Shown here: piece by piece, positions 6,928 through 12,946 of the stretch
How positions within the stretch are numbered: the stretch's first letter is position 1
Layout: every line of letters starts with the position of its first letter
Assembly (NCBI GenBank): GCA_900553285.1
Contig: USCX01000030.1
Span: 1-12,946 of the forward strand
DNA: 12,946 bases
Reading direction: 5' to 3'
Source: an uncultured Prevotella sp.
GTDB taxonomy: Bacteria > Bacteroidota > Bacteroidia > Bacteroidales > Bacteroidaceae
Position numbers and translations under genes: made by a program
Notes under the pieces: generated by a model
What the model was told of the DNA's origin: nothing
The model's input: the letters and a program-made list of their open reading frames with translations, nothing else
The model's database searches: none

Positions 6928-8028
6928 ATGACGAACGAGACCAACGACACCCCCTTCTACGGTAAGCGCGAGGCCAAAATCATCGGCGGGATAGCCGTTC
7001 TGATGATGATGACGCACCACTTTTTCGGCTTTCCGGAATACCTCTTGCCCGAGATTCACTGGACGCCCATGTTCAGCATAGCGGGCATCGAGGTGGAACG
7101 CATGTTCGCCGCCTTCGGGAAACTCTGCGTCGGGATATTCGCCTTCTGCTCGGGCTACGCCATGTGGAAATTCCGTCCGCAATACCGCTCGCCGAAGGGC
7201 ATCCTGACGCGGCTGTCGCGGTTCCTGCTATCCTACTGGGTCATCCTGGCGCTCTTTCTGCTCGTGGGCTACGCCACAGACAGCCAGATGCCGACGCTGG
7301 CCGAGCTGCTGGAAAACATAGTGGGACTGGCCACCGGCCCCCGCTCGGTGTACCCCTACATCAACGTGCCCTTTGCGTGGTACGTCAGCTTCTACTGCCT
7401 CCTGCTCCTGCTGTCGCCCGTCCTGCTGTGCGTGTTCGGCCTTCCGCACGTCAACGCGCCCGGCAGCACACCGGCGATAAGGGCCCTCGCCGCCGACGTG
7501 CTCATCCTCGCGGCCCTGACCGTGCTTTTCAATATATGTTCCAGCCATTTCGCCCGCTTACAACCCGTGCCCCAAAGCCTTGTCGGCCTGCTCGCCTGTA
7601 AGTACCAGTTGTTCGAAAGGCTGCACAAGGCCGTCGGGCGGCGCGAGAGCGTCGTCCTCGCGCTCGTGGTCCTGGCGCTCGTGGCCCTCACGCGGCAGAC
7701 GCTCATCCTCTTCAAGGTGCCGACCTTGGACCTCGGTGACGGCGTCTTCGCCTTCCTTTTCATCTACTCGGCCGTTGTTGTCATAAAGAAAGCACGTTCG
7801 GAGATATTCAATCGCCTGTTCATCTTTTTGGGCGCACACAGCATGAATTTGTGGTTCTTACACGGAATTTTCTTTACGGGGGGGGGAGCAAGACTGCAAG
7901 CCGTCCTGTATTTTCCGCAGTACGCGATACCCATCCTGATCTGGGGAGTGATCATCTTGCTCCCGGTGTCCTACGTGTGCAGTCTCGCTCAAACGAAACT
8001 CTCGCGGCTGCTTCACGTCAGGCATTGA
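6928..8028 (+). CDS. Integral membrane acyltransferase (acyltransferase_3 family)
   Basis: A 366-residue polytopic membrane protein of about ten hydrophobic segments that probably transfers an acyl (often acetyl) group to a cell-surface glycan. Seen: the N-terminal segment IIGGIAVLMMMTHHFFGFP with the family's catalytic-type His (H30/H31), KLCVGIFAFCSGYAMWK (family-like second segment), FAWYVSFY, and near the C-terminus MNLWFLHGIFF followed by a final pair of membrane helices. There is no SGNH domain. The gene is distinctly GC-rich and carries a run of nine G (7878-7886) encoding Thr-Gly-Gly-Gly in the loop after LHGIFF. In the sequence as given the frame stays open and the downstream protein (YFPQYAIPILIW...) fits the family, so it is in the ON configuration. 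It has its own promoter box and is followed by a strong terminator; the acceptor is unknown. Confidence 0.87.
   Translation: MTNETNDTPFYGKREAKIIGGIAVLMMMTHHFFGFPEYLLPEIHWTPMFSIAGIEVERMFAAFGKLCVGIFAFCSGYAMWKFRPQYRSPKGILTRLSRFLLSYWVILALFLLVGYATDSQMPTLAELLENIVGLATGPRSVYPYINVPFAWYVSFYCLLLLLSPVLLCVFGLPHVNAPGSTPAIRALAADVLILAALTVLFNICSSHFARLQPVPQSLVGLLACKYQLFERLHKAVGRRESVVLALVVLALVALTRQTLILFKVPTLDLGDGVFAFLFIYSAVVVIKKARSEIFNRLFIFLGAHSMNLWFLHGIFFTGGGARLQAVLYFPQYAIPILIWGVIILLPVSYVCSLAQTKLSRLLHVRH
7878..7886 (+). repeat. Homopolymeric G9 tract inside the acyltransferase gene
   Basis: Nine consecutive G residues in coding sequence (codons ACG GGG GGG GGA). Loss of one G would give a stop after about 17 further codons (at TGA near 7940); gain of one G would replace the last ~47 residues by an altered tail reading to about 8054. 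This is the type of tract that undergoes slipped-strand mispairing. Confidence 0.85.
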
Positions 8029-8083
8029 GCGCCCGGCAGCGGCCCTACGGCTAAGGCCCCGGATCGGACGCCCGGACCGAACC

Positions 8084-8117
8084 CGCCCCGCCTGCACTCG
8101 GCGATGCAGGCGGGGCG
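8084..8117. terminator. Strong bidirectional terminator between acyltransferase and asd
   Basis: A perfect 13-bp inverted repeat, CGCCCCGCCTGCA (8084-8096) and TGCAGGCGGGGCG (8105-8117), with an 8-base loop CTCGGCGA. It sits between convergent genes: 55 bases past the acyltransferase stop and 36 bases past the asd stop. On the + strand the tail is TTATGCG. A second small hairpin (GGCGG/CCGCC, about 8130-8144) immediately follows asd on the minus strand, with TGTTT after it. Confidence 0.8.
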
Positions 8118-8153
8118 TTATGCGAAACAGGCGGACGGACCGCCGGGCGGGGC

Positions 8154-9164
8154 TCACTTCAAGTTGCCCACGCGGATGAGGTATTCGGCAATTTGCACGG
8201 CGTTCAGGGCGGCGCCCTTCTTGATCTGGTCGCTCACAAGCCAGAAGGTGAGGCCGTTGGGGTTGGCCAGATCCTTGCGGATGCGGCCCACGTAGACTTC
8301 GTCTTTCCCGGCCAGGAAGAGCGGCATGGGGTATTCCTTTTCCGCCGGGTTGTCCATAAGGACAAGGCCCTCACCCCCGGCGATGGCGGCGCGCGCCTGC
8401 TCGACACTGATGGGCGTTTCGGTCTCCACCCACACGCTTTCGGAGTGGGAGCGCAACGAGGGCACACGCACGCAGGTGGCGCTCGTCACGACGTCGCTGT
8501 GCATGATTTTCCTCGTTTCGTTGAACATCTTCATCTCTTCTTTCGTGTAGCCGTTCTCCTGGAACACGTCGACTTGCGGAATGACGTTGAAGGCCAGCTG
8601 GTAGGGGAACTTCTCGACCGTGGGCTCCTGCCCGTCGAGCACTTGGCGGTATTGCGTGTAGAGCTCGTCCATGGCGGCCTGTCCGGCTCCGCTGGCAGCC
8701 TGGTAGGTAGCGACATGAACGCGCTTAATCGGACTGATGTCGTTGAGCACTTTGAGCGCCACGACCATCATGATGGTGGTGCAATTCGGGTTGGCGATAA
8801 TGCCACGCGGACGGTTGAGCGCGTCGGCGGCATTACACTCAGGCACCACGAGGGGAACGTCCTCGTCCATACGGAAAGCGCTCGAATTGTCAATCATGAC
8901 CGCACCGAACCTGGTGATGTCCGCAGCGTATTCTTTCGACGCGCCTGCACCGGCCGACACAAAAGCGACATCGACACCGCGGAAAGCATCGTCATGCTGG
9001 AGAAGCTGTACGGTGTACTCCTTACCTTTAAACGTATATTTTGTGCCTGCGCTGCGCGTCGAACCGAACAGCAGAAGATTATCGACGGGGAAATCGCGTT
9101 CGGCCAGCACGCGAAGAAACTCTTGGCCTACGGCGCCGCTGGCGCCCACAATTGCTACGTTCAT
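8154..9164 (-). CDS. asd: Aspartate-semialdehyde dehydrogenase
   Basis: Reduces L-aspartyl-4-phosphate to L-aspartate-4-semialdehyde with NADPH, the branch-point step toward lysine/diaminopimelate, threonine and methionine; cytoplasmic. Seen: the N-terminal nucleotide-binding GASGAVG (residues 7-13), FGSTRSAGTK, the phosphate/active-site segment NPNCTTIMM with catalytic Cys128, the SGAGQAAMDEL motif, and RVPSLRSHSESVWVE with Arg238 and His240 as probable catalytic/substrate residues. Length is 336 residues, normal for the bacterial family. The start is set at the ATG at 9164 (MNVAIVGASG); an upstream in-frame TTG would add 13 unlikely residues (MVAKAINY...). It is transcribed alone, divergent from the antiporter gene, with its own promoter box at 9212-9219 and an inverted repeat near the predicted transcription start. 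Confidence 0.97.
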   Translation of the reverse strand: MNVAIVGASGAVGQEFLRVLAERDFPVDNLLLFGSTRSAGTKYTFKGKEYTVQLLQHDDAFRGVDVAFVSAGAGASKEYAADITRFGAVMIDNSSAFRMDEDVPLVVPECNAADALNRPRGIIANPNCTTIMMVVALKVLNDISPIKRVHVATYQAASGAGQAAMDELYTQYRQVLDGQEPTVEKFPYQLAFNVIPQVDVFQENGYTKEEMKMFNETRKIMHSDVVTSATCVRVPSLRSHSESVWVETETPISVEQARAAIAGGEGLVLMDNPAEKEYPMPLFLAGKDEVYVGRIRKDLANPNGLTFWLVSDQIKKGAALNAVQIAEYLIRVGNLK

Positions 9165-9189
9165 ATTCTTACTTGCTTGGTAATTTATC

Positions 9190-9207
9190 GCCTTTGCCAC
9201 CAAAGGC
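9190..9207. promoter_or_regulatory. Perfect inverted repeat at the asd transcription start (candidate operator)
   Basis: GCCTTTG (9190-9196), spacer CCAC, CAAAGGC (9201-9207): a perfect 7-bp inverted repeat just downstream of the asd -7 box, covering the predicted transcription start and 26 bases upstream of the asd ATG. It could be an operator or a short 5'-leader hairpin. Function is inference. Confidence 0.4.
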
Positions 9208-9211
9208 CACG

Positions 9212-9219
9212 CAAATGTA
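9212..9219 (-). promoter_or_regulatory. -7 promoter box for asd
   Basis: On the minus strand TACATTTG, an exact match to TAnnTTTG, 47 bases upstream of the asd start. A TTGC at 22 bases further upstream (plus-strand 9241-9244) may serve as the -33 element, slightly longer than the usual spacing. Confidence 0.65.
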
Positions 9220-9262
9220 AAACTTTTTCACGGCAGGACAGCAATAAATCCAAACTTTTTCT

Positions 9263-9270
9263 TTCCTTTG
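9263..9270 (+). promoter_or_regulatory. Possible -7 box for the antiporter-tcdA unit
   Basis: TTCCTTTG differs from TAnnTTTG at one base and would give a very short leader before the ATG at 9289. No -33 element is obvious, so this is weak. Confidence 0.35.
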
Positions 9271-9288
9271 CAAATAAACCCTAACCGC

Positions 9289-11382
9289 ATGACGGCCGCC
9301 TTCACTGACATCGCCGCCTACCTGCCGATAAAGTCGCCCACGTGGATCTTTTTCGTCGTGCTGTGCATCATCTTGTTCGCCCCTATCCTGTTGAACAGAT
9401 TGCGCATTCCACACATCGTGGGCATGGTCATCGCGGGAGCTATCGTAGGCCCTCATGGCATCAACCTGCTGGCTAACGACAGCTCTTTCGAGATTTTCGG
9501 AAAAGTCGGCCTCTACTACATCATGTTTCTGGCCGGTCTGGAAATGAATCTGGGCAGTCTGCAACGGAACCGCGTACCGACGGTGACGCACGGCGTGATG
9601 GCGTTTGTCATCCCAATGCTCCTCGGCTTCATGGTCAACATCAGCCTTTTGGGCTACAGGCCACTGACATCCGTCCTGCTGGCCAGCATGTACGCCTCCC
9701 ACACGCTGATGGCCTACCCGATCATCATGCGTTACCGTCTGTCCCAGGCACGAAGCGTCACCGTCGCCGTCGGCGCCACCGTCATCACCGACACCCTCAC
9801 GCTCTTGGTGCTGGCCATCGTGGGCGGCGTTTTCCGCGAGGAGGCCACGGGTCTGTTCTGGGTGATGCTGGGCATCAAGCTGATAGTCGTTTCGCTCGTC
9901 ATCCTTTTTGTTTTTCCCCGGCTGGCCCGCCTGTTCTTTTACCACTATGAGGACGGCATCACCCAGTTCATCTTTGTCCTCGTGCTGACATTTCTTGGCG
10001 GCGGACTGATGGAACTCATCGGCATGGAAGGACTGCTGGGCGCATTCCTCACAGGACTGGCCATTAACCGCTACGTGCCCAACACCTCGTCGCTGATGAA
10101 ACACCTCGAATTCGTCGGCAACGCACTCTTTATTCCTTATTTTCTCATCAGCGTGGGCATGATGGTCAACATCCGGCTACTGCTGGGCAACACGGCGACG
10201 CTCGTCGTGGCCGGCACCATGATCACCATCGCCTTGTCGAGCAAATGGCTGGCCTCACTCGTCACACAAAAAATCTTCGGCATGAAAGCGCTCGAAAGAG
10301 AAATGATTTTCGGGCTGAGCAACGCCCAGGCCGGAGCCACCTTGGCGGCCGTACTGGTCGGATATAACCTGATCATGCCCGACGGGAGTCGCCTGCTCAA
10401 CGAAGACGTGCTCAACGGCACGGTCATTCTCATTCTCGTCACCTGCATTTTCAGCTCGTTCACCACCGAAATAGCCGCCAAACGCATGGCGCTCGAAACC
10501 TGCCGCGAAGAAGACGCGCCCCACTCCAAACGCCAGAAAATCATGGTGGCCCTCTCCAACCCCGCCACCGTAAAGCAACTTGTCGGACTGAGCCTGCTGG
10601 CCCGTAACCCACGCCAGGCGACCCCGCTGGTCGCCGTCACGGTGACACTCGACAACAAGGACAGCGCGGCAAGCCGCTCGGAGAGTGAGGCCAAACTCAA
10701 CGAAGTGGTCAACATCGCCGCCACCGTGGGCGTACAGGTTGAGACACAAAACCGTTGGGCCGTCAACGTGGCAAGCGGCCTGATGCATGCCATGAAAGAA
10801 TTTCGGGCCACGGAACTCGTCATCGGCCTTCATCATCGCCAATACCTGACAGACGTATATTACGGCAAAGTGGCACAAACCCTCATCACGGCCATCGACC
10901 GGCAGATCACCATTCTCCGCTGCAACGTTCCGCTCAATACGCTCAGCCGCATCCACGTACTCATCCCCTCCAAGGCGCAGTTTGAAACCGGATTCACGCA
11001 ATGGGCCGACGCCTTGGGCCGACTGGGAGAACAACTCGACAGCCGCCTGATTTTCTACGCTCACCCGAAAACCCTGGCCGCCGTTGCAAAAGTCATCGGG
11101 GAGACCCACCCCTCGTGTTCGTTTACGACCAAAGAGTTTACGGACTGGAACAACCTCGTCAGCATAGCGACACAGGTGGCCACAAACCACCTCGTGGCCG
11201 TCGTTACGGCGCGGCGCGGCACACTATCCTACAAACCCCGCCTTGACGCGCTGCCCGACATGCTCGAACGCTATTTTTCAAACAAAAGCCTGCTCATCAT
11301 TTACCCGGATCAGTACGGCTCGGCCGAAACCGCATCGTCTTCCTTCAACGCGGCACCGGCTTCCGCATCCGTAAAGAACTAA
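9289..11382 (+). CDS. CPA2-family cation/proton antiporter with universal-stress-like C-terminal region
   Basis: A 697-residue membrane protein that probably exchanges Na+ or K+ for protons. Residues ~15-405 contain about twelve hydrophobic segments of the KefB/NhaS type: ILLNRLRIPHIVGMVIAGAIVGP at ~35-60, GLYYIMFLAGLEMNL, an Asp in VITDTLTLLVLA (D168) in a position suited to ion binding, and GMEGLLGAFLTGLAINRYVP. From ~415 the protein is soluble: two successive alpha/beta segments (QKIMVALSNP... ~415-545 and SRIHVLIPSK... ~553-690) resemble universal stress protein domains and not the RCK/TrkA-N domain of KefB. The start is the ATG at 9289; an upstream in-frame TTG (9268) overlaps the possible promoter box and is unlikely. 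tcdA follows 11 bases after the stop. Divergent from asd. Confidence 0.88.
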   Translation: MTAAFTDIAAYLPIKSPTWIFFVVLCIILFAPILLNRLRIPHIVGMVIAGAIVGPHGINLLANDSSFEIFGKVGLYYIMFLAGLEMNLGSLQRNRVPTVTHGVMAFVIPMLLGFMVNISLLGYRPLTSVLLASMYASHTLMAYPIIMRYRLSQARSVTVAVGATVITDTLTLLVLAIVGGVFREEATGLFWVMLGIKLIVVSLVILFVFPRLARLFFYHYEDGITQFIFVLVLTFLGGGLMELIGMEGLLGAFLTGLAINRYVPNTSSLMKHLEFVGNALFIPYFLISVGMMVNIRLLLGNTATLVVAGTMITIALSSKWLASLVTQKIFGMKALEREMIFGLSNAQAGATLAAVLVGYNLIMPDGSRLLNEDVLNGTVILILVTCIFSSFTTEIAAKRMALETCREEDAPHSKRQKIMVALSNPATVKQLVGLSLLARNPRQATPLVAVTVTLDNKDSAASRSESEAKLNEVVNIAATVGVQVETQNRWAVNVASGLMHAMKEFRATELVIGLHHRQYLTDVYYGKVAQTLITAIDRQITILRCNVPLNTLSRIHVLIPSKAQFETGFTQWADALGRLGEQLDSRLIFYAHPKTLAAVAKVIGETHPSCSFTTKEFTDWNNLVSIATQVATNHLVAVVTARRGTLSYKPRLDALPDMLERYFSNKSLLIIYPDQYGSAETASSSFNAAPASASVKN

Positions 11383-11393
11383 GACCGACTTCC

Positions 11394-12107
11394 ATGTACG
11401 ACAACTGGCAAGAAAGAACACGCCTGCTACTGGGCGAAAAAAAGTGCGACCGCCTGGCCCATGCCGCAGTGGCGGTGGTCGGCACGGGCGGCGTAGGCGC
11501 TTACGCCGCAGAAATGCTGTGCCGCGCAGGCATCGGCCGCCTGACGCTCATCGACGCCGACCGTATCGCCCCGTCAAACATCAACCGCCAGCTACCTGCG
11601 CTCCATTCGCTTGTCGGCCGACCGAAAGTCGAAGTACTCGCGGCCCGCTTTCTCGACATCAATCCTTCACTCCGGCTCGACGCCCGCACAGACTACCTTA
11701 CCCCGGAAAAAGTTCCCGCCCTGCTCGACGAGGACTATGACTTCATCGTCGACGCCATCGACACCATTGCGCCCAAATGCGCCCTCCTTTCCGAAGCCCT
11801 GCGGCGTCACCTGGCCATTGTCTCTTCGATGGGCGCAGGGGGCAAGACAGACATCACGCAAATCCGCCAAGACGACCTGTGGCGCACCTATCACTGCGGC
11901 CTGGCCAAAGCCGTGCGGCATAATCTGGCCCGCACCGGATTACGCGGTCATAAACTTCCCGTGGTGTTCTCCACCGAACAGGCCAACCGGGCGGCCGTCA
12001 TCACAGTAGAGGGCGAAAGAAACAAAAAAACGACAGCCGGCACGGTGAGCTATATGCCCGCCACATTCGGCTGTTTCCTCGCGGCTTACGTGCTGCGTAA
12101 GCTCTGA
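11394..12107 (+). CDS. tcdA: tRNA threonylcarbamoyladenosine dehydratase TcdA (ThiF/E1-like)
   Basis: Catalyses the ATP-dependent dehydration of t6A37 in tRNAs to cyclic ct6A, improving decoding of ANN codons; cytoplasmic. Seen: N-terminal W-Q-E-R-T-R-L-L-L-G typical of the family, the ATP-binding GTGGVG at residues 30-35, LTLIDADRI, the SNINRQ motif with Arg65, DAIDTIAPK (D120-K128, metal/ATP region), SSMGAGGKTD, and a C-terminal FSTEQ followed by PATFGCFLAAYVL, a membrane-associating segment. Its 237 residues are slightly shorter than E. coli TcdA (268). It starts 11 bases after the antiporter stop, so it is probably co-transcribed with it. Could also be called a HesA/MoeB/ThiF family protein, but the length and the N- and C-terminal motifs favour TcdA. 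Confidence 0.9.
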   Translation: MYDNWQERTRLLLGEKKCDRLAHAAVAVVGTGGVGAYAAEMLCRAGIGRLTLIDADRIAPSNINRQLPALHSLVGRPKVEVLAARFLDINPSLRLDARTDYLTPEKVPALLDEDYDFIVDAIDTIAPKCALLSEALRRHLAIVSSMGAGGKTDITQIRQDDLWRTYHCGLAKAVRHNLARTGLRGHKLPVVFSTEQANRAAVITVEGERNKKTTAGTVSYMPATFGCFLAAYVLRKL

Positions 12108-12425
12108 CCGGCCTGTCGCCAAGGGCAACGACGGCAAACATATATTCATCACAAAGACCGAACGCACTCAGCAGGCCCAAATAGAAAAGCAAGAAAAACT
12201 TCGAATTATCCGCGTCTCTGCGTATCATCTCCTCGTTCGTCTTGTGGCCGCAAAAATTACGGGGGAAAATGCCTCGTATCGACAGGTGCACTGCACTGCG
12301 AACTACGACTCTTCTCACCAGCTGCCTGTGCTCCACTTGGAAACAACCTCTGACTTCCACGCCCTACTGTTCCCGAAAAACGTCTTTCTCAAAGCCGTCC
12401 TCCCCATCGACCACCTACTTCTACT
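12108..12425. other. Stretch without a recognisable gene after tcdA
   Basis: About 318 bases with no convincing gene. A weak hairpin (GTCGCC/GGC-bulge-GAC around 12115-12133) could help end the tcdA transcript. Short open frames on both strands lack family features. Part of 12240-12425 may be the degraded upstream end of the regulator remnant that follows (an open frame from about 12244 reads ...QLPVLHLETTSDFHALLF...), but I cannot support this firmly. Confidence 0.4.
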
Positions 12426-12891
12426 ATGATCACGAGCCCCTTGCTACGCCCAAAGCCCAACCAACGCTGCCAGGAAACATGGGACGAACTTTGCTAATGG
12501 TTCGACCTGGGTGACAGGCTGTTCGAACAGAACTACTCGCCCTTTCGCCTCCGACAGGAACACAACACCTGCAAAGCCTGCTGACGTGGCTCTTCAATGC
12601 CATCCCCGAAAAACGGAAGCTCAACTTACCGTACAGTCGCATGTAAGCCTTCTGCCACCGGTTCATGCAACTCCACGAACATGGCTTACAAGAACACCAA
12701 GCCTACTTATACGCCAAGACGCCCCTGCATTTCTCAACCACCTCACGGCACAATTGATGAACGGGGAAACGCCCAAACAACTCATAGACGAACAACTCGT
12801 AGCCAAAATTAAAGTGTTCCTCAGCGAGCCTGCACTCTCCTTCACCGAAATTGCCCAACGTCCGAATTTTGCCGACCATCCCTTACGGGGG
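12426..12891 (+). pseudogene. AraC-family transcriptional regulator remnant (frameshifted, truncated)
   Basis: Reading in three successive frames gives a continuous AraC-like protein. Block 1 (12426-12563): MITSPLLRPKPNQRC...WDELC, an in-frame TAA at 12495, then WFDLGDRLFEQNYSPF. Block 2 (12563-~12730, other frame): QHLQSLLTWLFNAIPEKRK..., TAA at 12644, then AFCHRFMQLHEHGLQEHQAY and LYAKTPLHF. Block 3 (~12730-12891, third frame): LNHLTAQLMNGETPKQLID, EQLVAKIKVFLSEPALSF and TEIAQRPNFADHP. The last block matches the C-terminal HTH of Bacteroidetes AraC regulators (I.xFL..P.LSFTEIA..L.F.D). Two stops and two frame changes make it non-functional. The homology stops abruptly after FADHP, inside the second HTH, where antisense 23S rRNA begins. 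The 5' end is uncertain and may extend to ~12244. Confidence 0.72.
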
Positions 12892-12946
12892 CGCGCTTAG
12901 ATGCTTTCAGCGCTTATCCTCACCAGACGCGGATACCCGGCCGTGC
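12892..12946 (-). rRNA. 23S rRNA fragment, antisense to window, lacking the normal 3' end
   Basis: The complement of the last 55 bases reads GCACGGCCGGGTATCC..., GAGGATAAGCGCTGAAAGCA and TCTAAGCGCG, which matches the highly conserved 23S segment near E. coli position ~2710-2765 (GAUAAGUGCUGAAAGCAUCUAAGC). The rRNA would be on the minus strand with its 5' part beyond the right edge. In an intact gene roughly 130-150 further bases of 23S should follow toward lower coordinates; instead AraC-like coding sequence abuts directly at about 12891. Confidence 0.88.

Noticed and set aside
8193..9284. A 363-residue + strand open frame opposite asd
   Set aside because: It is the complement of a certain asd gene, with no family features and improbable composition.
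9165..9288. Possible lysine riboswitch in the asd leader
   Set aside because: The leader is at most about 45 bases, far too short for the lysine riboswitch, and only a simple 7-bp inverted repeat is present.
9169..10104. A 311-residue open frame on the minus strand opposite the antiporter, and a similar one at 10255-11190
   Set aside because: They are shadows of the antiporter codons: rich in His/Asp/Glu/Gly/Val low-complexity runs and without any recognisable domain, while the + strand gene has clear membrane segments and motifs.
12001..12360. A 119-residue minus-strand open frame after tcdA, with a hydrophobic patch
   Set aside because: It overlaps the tcdA 3' end antisense, has no promoter box and no recognisable domain; the hydrophobic patch is probably chance.
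1..12946. Tandem or direct repeats, CRISPR arrays, IS ends or att sites
   Set aside because: None seen on reading both strands; the only notable repeats are hairpins, the G9 run and the domain-level repeats in the sialidase.

Overview
The window looks like a chromosomal piece of a fairly GC-rich Bacteroidales bacterium (Bacteroides/Prevotella-like gut commensal). The reasons are the FloA C-terminus, a multidomain secreted GH33 sialidase ending in a Bacteroidales-type 'DLSGRR...GIYV...' tail, repeated matches to the Bacteroidetes -7 promoter box (TAnnTTTG) with few Shine-Dalgarno sequences, and a 23S rRNA fragment at the right edge. No phage, transposon, CRISPR array or tRNA gene was seen.

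Layout from left to right. (1) The 3' end of floA is followed 12 bases later by a 1100-residue secreted sialidase on the + strand. (2) A convergent secreted alpha/beta hydrolase (- strand) is separated from the sialidase by a 12-bp-stem hairpin that probably terminates transcription from both sides. The two exported enzymes may both act on host or dietary glycoconjugates. (3) The region 5398-5898 has no protein gene. It holds the hydrolase promoter and a long rod-shaped RNA of about 180 nt, best explained as a 6S-like (possibly Bacteroidales-1 type) non-coding RNA. (4) Next come a small unknown exported protein and an 84-residue unknown protein. (5) A membrane acyltransferase (acyltransferase_3 family) follows, very GC-rich and carrying a run of nine G inside its coding sequence, a candidate phase-variation switch. 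(6) A strong 13-bp-stem convergent terminator separates it from asd (aspartate-semialdehyde dehydrogenase, - strand). (7) Divergent from asd is a two-gene unit: a CPA2-type cation/proton antiporter with a universal-stress-like cytoplasmic tail, then tcdA (tRNA threonylcarbamoyladenosine dehydratase). (8) The last 800 bases have no intact gene. They contain the decayed remains of an AraC-family regulator, read in three successive frames with two internal stops. It is cut within its HTH region and joined directly to an antisense piece of 23S rRNA lacking the normal 3' end of that gene. This junction may be a real rearrangement or an assembly chimera at a contig edge.

The housekeeping genes (asd, tcdA, floA) are ordinary. 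The points that most deserve a second look are the structured RNA, the G9 tract and the AraC-remnant/23S junction.
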